DNA from: Tetmemena sp. SeJ-2015
Lineage: Eukaryota; Ciliophora; Spirotrichea; Sporadotrichida; Oxytrichidae
NCBI GenBank assembly: GCA_027382625.1
Contig: JAJKFJ010020799.1
Span: 1 to 24,903, forward strand
Reading direction: 5' to 3'
DNA: 24,903 nucleotides
Below are positions 10,499 to 19,258 of this stretch, in pieces. The translations under genes were made by a program, and so were the position numbers. Below the pieces are notes generated by a model that did no database searches, was not told where the DNA came from, and saw only the letters and a program-made list of their open reading frames with translations. Positions within the stretch are counted from its first letter, which is position 1. Each line of letters opens with the position of its first letter.

Positions 10499-11140
10499 TC
10501 ATTCTTTACTAATCGGCCTCGTTCTGAGAAATTGATGATGAGCTCCCACATCTCTCTCTCTCTCTCTAATTTGGAGATTGCGAAATTATGTATGAGTTTG
10601 GAGCCCTCTTTCTTTATGCATGCTCTTCATCTGATCTATTATCTACTTGAGAGTTCTCAATCGATGTTTGAAGCTTCTATAAACCTGTTTGGACTAAGTT
10701 TAAGGAAGCCTAATTTAATTGTATCTGTTAATAAATACATCAGACTGAGATAGCTTTGCATTCTGAACTTACAAATGAGACTTTTATATATTCAGACACC
10801 CAAATGCAATTATTAATTAGATCTACTTCACTATTGAGCAAGCATCATTCTCTCCCAGTGTGGGCTCTATAAGTTTCCGTTTATCTATTCCCATATCCTA
10901 AAGATTTTTCTGTTTAGGTTTTAGTAGAATTTCTTCTAAGATGCTCTTTGTCTAATAATTAGCAAATTATTTAAGGTTAAGAAAGCTAAATTTTAGAAGA
11001 ATTATTGCGTAGTTCGGGTCGAAGGAGTTTTGAGGAGTTAGTAAAATATTTAGGGAAATAAAAATTTAATTGATTTTCTTTGAGAACTAATTAATTTAAG
11101 AACACTCTACTCTGATTAAATGAAGCGAAGTTGAAATCAT
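10499..11140 (-). CDS. 213-codon ORF directly downstream of the SecA-like gene
   Basis: An ATG at 11140-11138 begins two bases after the TGA that ends the SecA-like frame (11145-11143), in a different frame, and runs to TGA at 10501-10499. Part of it looks like a real protein (SILEEILLKPKQKNLQDMG, then CSIVKQIQLIIAFG and a Lys/Arg-rich tail). The tail crosses a (CT)n run at 10551-10567 that gives Arg-Glu repeats. It may be a C-terminal extension of the SecA-like protein separated by a one-base frameshift, a separate gene, or chance. Beyond about 10680 the other two minus frames look equally protein-like, so its end is unsure. Confidence 0.35.
10551..10567. repeat. (CT)n microsatellite
   Basis: About eight CT/TC units in a row within an otherwise non-repetitive stretch. 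It is a plausible site of slippage that would shift the overlapping minus-strand frames. Confidence 0.9.
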
Positions 11141-11142
11141 GT

Positions 11143-13827
11143 TCAAAGTAGTCGTCTGAAATCTTTTTCACCTATAACTTGCTTTAAATGCTATAAAGAT
11201 CTGATATCATCCTTATTTTCAGCAGTTTGTTGAAGAGTTTCTATGAGAAGTTTAGTATTCCTTCTTTTGTAAACTAGTTCGAGTAGTTTCTCAACATCAA
11301 ATAGTTGCTACATTGAAAGTTACTTCATGCCTTGAATGATCTAGCTCTTGGATTAGTTACTCACTGCTAGATAGACTGACTACAGTATTCCTCTAGTTCG
11401 GGAGCTTCTGCCTCTCATCTACTAATACTGACTCTCAGAAATTACGTTGCAAGAAATGATTACTTTGGCATCCTATCTGAATCTAGTATTATATCCACAA
11501 CACTCCTCAGGGCTTAACATAAAAACTCCTGAGTGCCATTGCTGTATTTCATCTAGATTTTCTACTGACACTCCTCTCTTAAAATTGGTTATTCCTAATT
11601 GTTTGATTATTTTCTCGTATTTATCATGAGTGTCTTGATCGCAAAAGATAATCAAAGGAATGTGCTTAGAATACTTCTCAATATACTTAATTGTGTGATC
11701 CACTCTTTCAGATTACTTCTTGAATATTTCTATGTCTCCTCCTAAGTCTTACTGAATTCCTGACACATACTCAACTTCACTTTAAAATGAAAGGATTTTA
11801 GTTTATCCTAAAGTTTTTTGAATGATCCTTTATATGCCAGGATCACAAGTAGCGCTGAATAGATAACATTGTGTTAGAGTCATATCCCAAATTCCAAAAA
11901 ATTTTCCTTGAATTACATTAAATGGATGAGCTGTAATGATCTAGTCGTACTCATCAACGATTGTGATTTCATGAACATTCTTTTGACCATAAAAATTTTC
12001 GATAGTTTCAATACTCAAATTTATTCCAAGAGGCAGAAGTTATCTCTGTGCCTAGGTTTTGAGGATATCATTTAGGACTAAAATCAAAACTTTTTTTCCT
12101 CTCTATTTCCAATATTCTGCGATTAAACTAATAATCCAAGTTTTACCAGATGCAGTTGGTAGATGGCATTAGATAGTGCTACTTGAGCAGCTCAAAACTG
12201 TAGCTGCGATTGTTGCTTAATATTCATTGTGTTTATATTAGTCACAAACATTCTCAACTTTTTCTGAGATTTGCATTAATTCTTCCAAAGTTACTTCTCT
12301 CTTTTAATGGAATTCCTTAATTGTTTCTTCAAAAATTTATTAGTTAGTGTCTGCATTCCTACATTACTCTAACTTCTTAGTTGAACTTTAAGATGTTCTT
12401 TTTGCAATTTCTCTCATCCAGTTTTATTCATCCAATTCAAGAACATTAATGATGTCTTGTTTTTGGAAATCTTTTATTGATTAAAGAATCACCAAGCATC
12501 TTTCAAGAGGAAGCTTTATTTTTTCTTTCTTGTTAATAAGTGCAAATAAAATGTCTCGACATCTAAGGAGCTCTAAGAAATAACCAAAATCTGAGAAATC
12601 AGGTAAGATTAATAATATTTTAGAAAATGAATTCTAATCATTCAGATGAAGACTTAATTGACCAAAAACGCAGCAACTTTAAAGTTTCTTAATGAAGCCA
12701 GGCCAAAAGAAATTTTTAGGATTTTTAGAAATCAGTTCAGACTCAATAGGATTAAAACCAAGCTCTTTGACATAAGTTTCTATTGCAGCGGAGTGTTCCT
12801 CTAATTAATTATTCTCCCTAAGTATCAATGGACATAGTTCAGAAAGTAGTCCAATAAAGTGAGGGTTATAGGGAATGTCATTATCTTACAAATATCTGTT
12901 GAGAGTTAGAATCATTTGTTTGAAAATGTCTTGCTTTTAATCACTAATCTTATCAGCAATTTTAGTAGAGTTCAAGAATGGGTATAAAGTGTAGAATAGA
13001 GTTTATCCTTCATACTACAATGTTGTCAATACTTTGGACATTCTGAAATGTATATTGAGGACTTGATTGATATTCAACTTTTTAAGCTCTAGATTTAATG
13101 AGTCTAATTCTCTATTCTTAAATAGCTTTTCTAATTTTTCTTACTCAAGATTTATTTAATACTCTTGACAATTTATCATTAATTTTGGATCCTCGACAAA
13201 CTTTTCTATGAGCGATTTTTGAACGAGAAGCTTTATCTCCATCTCAAGGTCATTATAGTTTTCCAAAATAAATTTGGAAATTTTGATTTACTGTAATTAA
13301 GTCTCTTGGTTTTAGAGGGGGGTTATTTCGATAGCTAGCTTTTCTTATTTTGTTTGCATCACACTTTCTTTTTATTGTTCAAGATAGTAGTTGGAAAGAT
13401 AATTGAGAAGGTCATCTTGCTCTTCTTTATGAGAGGAAAGTTATGGATTTTATCTTTAGAGTTTTTATCTCTTTACCCTAATGAAGTCTCTTATTTCATC
13501 AACTTCATATTCAGAAAGCGGATGTGTTTTCAATTGTTTATGGTTTTGGATGTCTTTCATTGTGAGCTTAAATCCTTTTGTGATTTTTTATAGGATTTCA
13601 ATTGCATCTTCATTACTTGCTAATCCATGCTATTCCTTTGACTCTATAAACAAATAACTATTTGTAGAGCACTTACTTCTCTTTCCCAAAATGGTTTGCT
13701 TTGATTACTTCTATTTTGCTTTGATGTGAGCTTTTGAAGCTTTAGTTAAATCTTCCTCTTCAAAACTGGAGTCATCTTCACATCGAGAGTCATCACTATC
13801 ATAGAGTGCGCTCCTATCTTCCTTCAT
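11143..13827 (-). CDS. SecA/DEAD-like ATPase, 894 aa
   Basis: ATG at 13827 to TGA at 11145-11143, one open frame with dozens of TAA/TAG read as Gln and no internal TGA. The N-terminus is acidic and Ser-rich (DSDDSRCEDDSSFEEED), followed by about 500 mostly helical residues without a known domain. The helicase core follows: Walker A PTASGKT at about 557-563, a Walker B of IVDEYDQ at 625-628 (DEYD where SecA has DEVD), SAT at 658-660, and motif VI QMRGRSSRTRG at about 803-813, close to the SecA form QLRGRSGR. SecA-like ATPases of unknown role are known in ciliates; this one has no sign of a bacterial preprotein-binding domain that I can see. All six Trp codons noticed are TGG. It is divergent from ORF1 across a 358-bp spacer with TCACA repeats. 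It could be a host gene or transposon cargo. Confidence 0.85.
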
Positions 13828-13900
13828 TTATATTAGGTATTAATTAAATTATGGCTAATAATTTATTATTAAACTTTAAGTAAATAGGACAACTAAAAAA

Positions 13901-14068
13901 TCACAAAACCCAATCACAGCCTACTCAACACTATTTAGTAAGTAAGGCCTAATTTACCCTTCAGATCAGAAAATATCACAGAAAATCACAATAAATCACA
14001 AATAATCACAAAATTTATCATTTTATCACAATTTTATCTTTAAACTTGTGATTAAAAATTTATCACTC
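13901..14068. promoter_or_regulatory. TCACA repeat array in a divergent promoter region
   Basis: TCACA occurs at 13901, 13914, 13976, 13986, 13996, 14006 and 14026, four of them 10 bp apart; the inverted form TGTGA lies near 14047. The array fills much of the 358-bp gap between the start of the SecA-like gene (13827, -) and the start of ORF1 (14186, +). The 10-bp step equals about one helical turn, as for sites of a protein that binds one face of the DNA. A regulatory role is inferred, not shown. Confidence 0.45.
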
Positions 14069-14185
14069 AAAAATGATTTCTATTCCTCAATTTATACTTT
14101 TGATTTTATTTGAGCTATTTACTATAAGAAATCACCCAGTTTATTATAAAATCTTCCTAATAAACTTTGACTATTATTTTAGAAT

Positions 14186-15041
14186 ATGGAATCTTCAAAA
14201 AGAAAGTGGGACCAGTTTGAGGAATCAATGGATGGCAACATGGACGAAACTTTGATGAGAATAGGACCTTAGGAATTGGTTGGAAGATTTAGATCAAAGC
14301 AAGACCTCTACTCCTACTTCACGGAAATACGTAAAATAAATTGACAAATAAATTTTTATTTTAGTGAGCTACTACATGCCACCCATTGAGGGAGTGAACT
14401 GAGATTACTTTAGACAAATTCTCAAAGGTGACAAACTGCTTTTGAAAATGTCAGATGTCAAAATCACAAAGGTGCCAAAATATGATGAGTTATCTGTTCG
14501 ACAAGTATTCAAAGGAATCAAGGACGATTCAGAACTTTTGAGGTTCCTACCTGACATGGATGAAAAGCAAAAACCTATAGACAGGCAATACTTCTTCAAC
14601 ATAGTGAACACTCTCCAGCCTGAATACTTGAATCACATTGTTAAGCTCACTCAGGATAAAAGAAACTCTGCTTCTGATGGATCAACTAAAAACGATTTCA
14701 TCCTAATCTCCGATGAGTGGCTCTCTCAACTCACTAGTCATCCTTTCATATCAAGTAAGATTTCAATTTATATTTACTAAATTTATCTCAAAGAGAAAAA
14801 CGGAAGGACTCTTTAACTCATGAAGCAATCATCAAAAGTGTTTAAAGCAAGAAGATAAAAACCTAACCCTCCTCCTGTTACTACACTCAAGAGATTCAAA
14901 AATAATGAAGGTCCCAGCTCAGCATCAAAAGCAGCATTCCAACCTAATGTACTAATGATTGAAAACCAATCTCATACTTTAATAAATCAAAGTCAGGAAG
15001 GTTTGGCATAAAATATTTCTAAGTTAAGATTTAACATATGA
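14186..15041 (+). CDS. ORF1: three-exon transposon-associated protein, function unknown
   Basis: Exon 1 14186-14330, intron 14331-14364 (34 nt, GTAAAA...TTTTAG), exon 2 14365-14754, intron 14755-14793 (39 nt, GTAAGA...CAAAG), exon 3 14794-15041 ending in TGA. The spliced frame has about 260 codons. It includes one in-frame TGA at 14400-14402, in EGVN-stop-DYFRQ, at a place where Trp would fit, so this copy is either truncated at residue 60 or carries a TGG-to-TGA change. The middle is acidic and helical (RQVFKGIKDDSELLRFLPD); exon 3 is basic then Pro-rich (KVFKARRQKPNPPP), perhaps nucleic-acid binding. A second decayed copy lies at about 3553-3690. It converges with the transposase, stops 7 bp apart, so the two likely belong to one element. 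No domain was recognised. Confidence 0.75.
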
Positions 15042-15048
15042 AATAATT

Positions 15049-16204
15049 TCACTTAAAAATTAACCCTAACTTAATAAGTTTATTCACACATAACTATTAA
15101 ACTATGCTATCATCTATTTTACTAAAGGATTAGGAAATTAGTTTCCTTGCATTAATTTTTTCATTCTTGAGAGATGCCTTTAGCTTAATCCTTTTGTATT
15201 AATTCTTTAGCAATGAGAAGAAATTCTCTATTGGATTATACTGAGGAGAGTAGGGTGGCGTAAAAATAAGTTCTATTGAGAGATCACTGCAGAGTGCTTT
15301 AATTCGCTTACTGTGATGGACTCTAAGATTGTCTAGCATGATAGTTAATTTTCTATCTTTGAAGATCTCATGCACCCCAAGGATGAAGTCGTAAAATTTA
15401 TCAGTGTCAATAGATCTATCATGCATGTAAAACATTTCAAGTCCTTTAGATGCAGAGATTCCAGAAACGAAAGCCAAGCTTTTCTAAGCTTGGAGTTTAT
15501 CTTGTACTTGGATATTTTGATTTTGGTTGCTGTAATCTAATCTCTGCCTAGTAGCTAAAGTGAACATCACTTCTTCGACGAAAGAATTTCTCGTTTATTA
15601 TCTATTGCTAATTAAATTGCCCGAAGCATCTCCTTCTCTTGAATTTTGATCTTTGCAGTTTGTTTGGGAGTTTGATATTTGAGTGTAACGATTGATTTTC
15701 GCTTGATGTGATTTTTTTGTAAATGTTTCTCATCTAAGAAGGAGAGATGAATTTATTTGGGAAGGCTCTGTGGAACATAATGCATCTTTCAATGATGCTC
15801 ATTCCTGCTTATTTAATAAGTGTGTCTTGAGATATAAGGAACTCTAATTGCTCTTGAGAAAATTAAGTTTTCGTTTTTAAAATGTGCTCTCCTTGAGATA
15901 TTTTGTTCTATTGGGTTTATGCTTGTAGACAGAGTTTTCTTACTATAGATGGATTGATGCCTGTTAGCTTGCTAATTGATGTGTAGCTAAAGTAGATTAA
16001 GCTCTTGTCACATGGAGTTAATGTTCTGAAGCGGAGAAGTATAATCATTTCATCAACACTTCTCACTTCTTAAATGAACTACTTATCTGAAGTTGCTAAC
16101 TTTAGTCCTCCTTCATCCAACTCTAAAATAAAAGTTAATTTCAAATGCTTAGTTTATTAGAATAGTTATTAAAGAATTATGGAGATGAAAAACTCATTAA
16201 GCAT
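15049..16204 (-). pseudogene. Tc1/mariner (DD34E) transposase with two frameshifts
   Basis: From ATG at 16204-16202 to TGA at 15051-15049, about 385 codons. The N-terminal part has a helix-turn-helix-like stretch (SISKLTGINPSIVRKLC). The C-terminal part has the catalytic blocks: MLDNLRVHHS and YSPQYNPIENFFSLLK, with 34 residues between the Asp and the Glu, which is the DD34E spacing of Tc1/mariner and ciliate TBE-type transposases. The block where the first Asp is expected reads FVEEVMF, with Glu in place of Asp. To read all parts, the frame must change at a T7 run at 15712-15718 and near AAA at 15581-15583 (plus-strand view); both are consistent with a missing homopolymer base, so either decay or sequence error is possible. 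The start is uncertain: an intron acceptor-like TTTTATTTTAG lies just inside this ATG. Confidence 0.85.
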
Positions 16205-17555
16205 TTTTAGATAGAACTAAGCTATTAGAGTTATGATGTTTTCACAAAAAATAAATTTTGATAAATTTTAAGAAAGGAAAGATGCCAGAAGAAAAAGATA
16301 ATTTTATGCTTTGATGATATAAAGAAAACTTTTTTTGAAATTCATAGTTAAAGTAATATGTATTTGAAATGTCTAATGACTAAGAAGAAATGTTTTAGAT
16401 TTAATATAAACATAAATGATGATAATGAAATATTAAAAGTTAGGTTTTGGGGTTTCCTTACTTTAAGACTTTTCATCTCCGCGCGGAAATTCCGCGCGCG
16501 CGGAATTTCCGCGCGATCAATTTAAGGATTAGATAAATATAATGATCTAATTTGATAAATAATATTTGATCGTCAACAATATTATCTCCAATTACTGATT
16601 AAATAATTGAAAGCATATAATGACACCGCGCGGAATTTCCGCGCGGTAACTTTATGAAATATATGAATGATTTAAATATCTCTTATAGGATATAACAAAG
16701 AATAATTGAAAATGATGATACTTTTAGATAAAATATTAATGAAGCTTTTTCTCATCTTCATCGTTAATTAGAAATTTTTTAGTAATTTTAGTTTGTGTAT
16801 ATGAATTAAAAAACCAAAGCCTTATTAATATCAAAATAATTGAATTCAAAGAAGTGAAATGAAATGGAATGAAACTACTTAGTTTCTTGGAAATTAACTT
16901 TGCTATTAAAAGAAGAAATAATTATAAATACAAGAATAAGAGAAATAGATGAACAGATGCCATTTCAATAGATAATTAGAATCCCAAATATTTTAATTTG
17001 ATTATTAGTTTGCTTACATTTTTAAAGTTTTATTGGCGATTTATCTTCTATGTTCATGCTGGGTGGGTCTCGTTATTTTATGTTTTTAACATTAAATTAT
17101 AATTTACTAATTGAACAATAATAAGATCGAGCGAGGATTGATTTAACTTTATATTACCCTCCAAATTCATTCTATTTTTACTAAGTGTATTCAATTCATA
17201 AGAGGCTTTAAGCAATACAAATAACTCTTACTCCTTCCATACTAATTTGTTTGCTTAGAGTTCAGAGATTATGCGCTCCTTCCACAATATGTTATAAAGC
17301 ATAATATATCGTGAGCAATCAATACACAAAGCATCCAATGCTCATCCATTTTTCCATCTTCATTTATTTTATAACAATTTATCAAAAAACAAAAATAAAA
17401 AATGAGGATTTATCAAAATTCATGCATTAAAGAAGTTATATTTAAATATTATCTATTTAAAATAATGTCATCTAATTTTTAAAGAGGACATTTGATATAG
17501 GAAATTCTCTTAATAGGAAACTAAATCTATCTTATAATCATTACTATGGGTAAAA
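16205..17555. other. Intergenic AT-rich region with GC palindromes
   Basis: Apart from the palindrome cluster at 16479-16646 no gene is supported. A plus-strand frame is free of TGA from 17002 to 17886, but it runs across the boundary of element B, which a real gene would be unlikely to do, so I treat it as chance. No inverted-repeat end of the ORF1/transposase unit could be found here. Confidence 0.5.
16479..16646. repeat. Three copies of a 17-bp GC-rich palindromic motif
   Basis: GCGCGGAAWTTCCGCGC occurs at 16481-16497 and 16498-16514, head to head so that the pair is itself a palindrome, and again at 16628-16644. Each copy could form a perfect or near-perfect stem. GC arms of this kind are striking in a region that is mostly A and T. 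They could be protein-binding sites, cruciform-forming sites, or footprints of a small element. Confidence 0.9.
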
Positions 17556-18963
17556 TATTACTATATCAGCATTGATTTTGCAAATTTTTAATATAATACA
17601 CCTCAATAATTGGTATCATGTTCAATATTCAGATTATTTAGTTAGGTGCGAGTTTAAATTATCTTACATTAGTATAAAGTTACCAATAGAATTGCAAGCC
17701 ATATAAGAAGCTTCATTTCCAAAAACTGCTCAGGTTTATTTACCAGAAAATCGAGGGTAATGCTCATAGAAGTTGGACTATGGAACTTGTTAGCCAACTT
17801 CTTCAAGGGTTCAGAATTGTTACCAAGAAAGACTCACTAATGATAAGCCTTCCCAAGGATCTACTAAGAGGCTCTCTGATAACTGGTGAGTATAGTCTTT
17901 ACCAATTCATGAACAATATTGTGACGCTGCCTTAATGTAATACCTATGAAGGCTAAGCAGAGGGACTGAGATAGTCACACTGACGTTGAAGCTTTCACAC
18001 TCTTCGAATATCCACACATACTTCAAATATTTCCAGCGCAAATCTCAAGCCATCACTTATATAAAAGATGTGAACAAGGTTTCAGACTTCACATTCTTCT
18101 GGAGAATGCAACATCGATTTCAAAATAGGCTGCCGAATTCATAACTAGAGCTGGGCCTACTTAAATCTGTTTGCATGATCAGAACTCAAACTGTTTTAGC
18201 AGCTCCCCACCCTCCTCATGCTGTCTGCCCATTATCGGTAACGTTATTGGTATCTCTTTCTCTCTTAACCCCTATGTGTATTATTTTTAAAGGCAAGGCG
18301 AAAGGAATTCAAGTTTAATGAGAAACTAAAACCAGCAGATCACCATAAAGCAATTTAACCACAGTTGAGATCCTCCATCTATGCCATATCCATGATTCAT
18401 CTCTATCTACATGTAAAGGAACTCAAAACGTGATTGGATTAGTAGATGCGATAGGACAGACAGAATCGAAAAATGTTTTTGAAATTCTTGTTCCATCCCA
18501 TCATCGAAAACAAGTGGAGAAATCAGGGTTCCAAGGAGTTAGCGAAACATTTAGAACTTCCAAGACATTGGCAGTCCTCTCAAAAAGAATCCATAGAGTG
18601 GTCACCAAGATTGCACAAAGTAAATCCAGACATGGATTCATTCGCTCTATGAACTTGATTATTCTATTCACTCTCGAAAATGTGATAGACTTACTTTCAG
18701 AAATGCGGCGAAAAAGACAGAATGAGCAGCAAGCTTCAGCGAATGCTTACATAAACGTGGAGTGGGGTAGCACGCATCTTTCTAATTATAATAATTATAT
18801 TTTTAATAACTTAAAACAATTTAACTCCTCACAGTTTTAATTAATCATATCGCTTCGCGAAGTCTTTCACTCCTAATTTCATCTTAATATATTAAACTGC
18901 CTTAATCTTAAACTAGATTTTTAAAATGGTGATGGCTCTCTCAGCCTCGCCAGCTCTGCTTCT
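17556..18963 (+). repeat. Element B, left arm (1408 bp)
   Basis: Pairs with 19259-20666 in reverse complement about a centre at 19111, with no net indel and only a handful of substitutions (for example near 17704, 17751, 17817, 18381 and 18597), so identity is about 99.5%. The first two bases (17556-17557) are the flanking TA. The outer part shares TATCAGCATTGATTT with element C and the AATAATTGGT...ATTATCTTACATTA stretch with element A. Confidence 0.97.
17780..18652 (+). CDS. Four-exon element B protein, left copy, function unknown
   Basis: Proposed exons are 17780-17885, 17975-18237, 18293-18412 and 18443-18652 (stop TGA). Introns are 89, 55 and 30 nt, all GT...AG; the first has a GTGAGT donor. 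The spliced frame gives 232 residues, for example KDVNKVSDFTFFWRMQHRF in exon 2, EFKFNEKLKPADHHKA in exon 3 and NKWRNQGSKELAKHLELP in exon 4, with Trp as TGG. If the 30-nt intron is not removed, the protein stops at 18431-18433 after 169 residues. An overlapping frame (18430-18840) is also open for 136 codons and is a rival reading. Exon 1 (KKDSLMISLPKDLL before the first intron) is weakly like ORF1 before its second intron (KNDFILISDEWLSQL), which may mean remote kinship. No known domain was recognised. Confidence 0.5.
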
Positions 18964-19156
18964 GAAGTAAAGTCGAACTCATGAAGCAAACAGCTCTTCC
19001 TTCTATTACATGAAGATGAATCATCATTTGCAAGCTCCTGGATATGATCAAAAAAGCTTCGATGAAACAAGTGGGAGTGAAAGGAAGATGAAGATGAGGA
19101 AGGTCATGACATTTCAAATGATTACAGCAGACATGAAGTCAATTAGTCCTCACTGA
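18926..19156 (+). CDS. Candidate 76-aa ORF running from the left arm into the spacer
   Basis: ATG at 18926 lies in the arm and the TGA at 19154-19156 in the unique spacer. The product begins MVMALSASPALLLKQSRTHE, which could be a short hydrophobic leader, and continues GYDQKSFDETSGSE. After about 19078 another frame looks more protein-like (EDEDEEGHDISNDYSRHEV and on to EQRLEQINPTDLQIYNNLC, stop at 19246-19248), so a frameshift or intron may join them. Because only the spacer is single-copy, this would be the one product of the element that is not duplicated. Function unknown. Confidence 0.35.
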
Positions 19157-19258
19157 TGAGAGCAAGCAGGATAGAGCAGAGGTTAGAGTAAATAAACCCT
19201 ACTGATCTCTAAATATACAATAACTTGTGTGAATAAATCAACAGCTGAAGCTTATTTG
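18964..19258. other. Element B spacer (unique centre of the palindrome)
   Basis: This 295-bp segment breaks the palindrome and is more purine-rich and less AT-rich than its surroundings. It holds the 3' part of the 18926 OR the 19246-ending frame. Two complete arms plus spacer would let a single strand fold into a long hairpin with this segment as loop. Confidence 0.9.

Noticed and set aside
10532..10753. 73-codon plus-strand frame with Ser/Leu repeats
   Set aside because: Driven by the (CT)n run; antisense to more protein-like minus-strand frames.
13354..13593. 79-codon plus-strand frame
   Set aside because: Antisense shadow within the SecA-like gene.
14405..14611. 68-codon minus-strand frame
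   Set aside because: Antisense of ORF1 exon 2, which has matching splice sites and a homologous remnant elsewhere.
17549..17563. AATATTAC at the left end of element B, like the geminivirus nick site TAATATTAC
   Set aside because: Not present at the right end of B or at either end of C, which has the Rep gene; likely chance.
17002..17886. 295 codons without TGA on the plus strand
   Set aside because: It crosses the boundary of element B, and with one stop codon in AT-rich DNA such a run is expected a few times per window.
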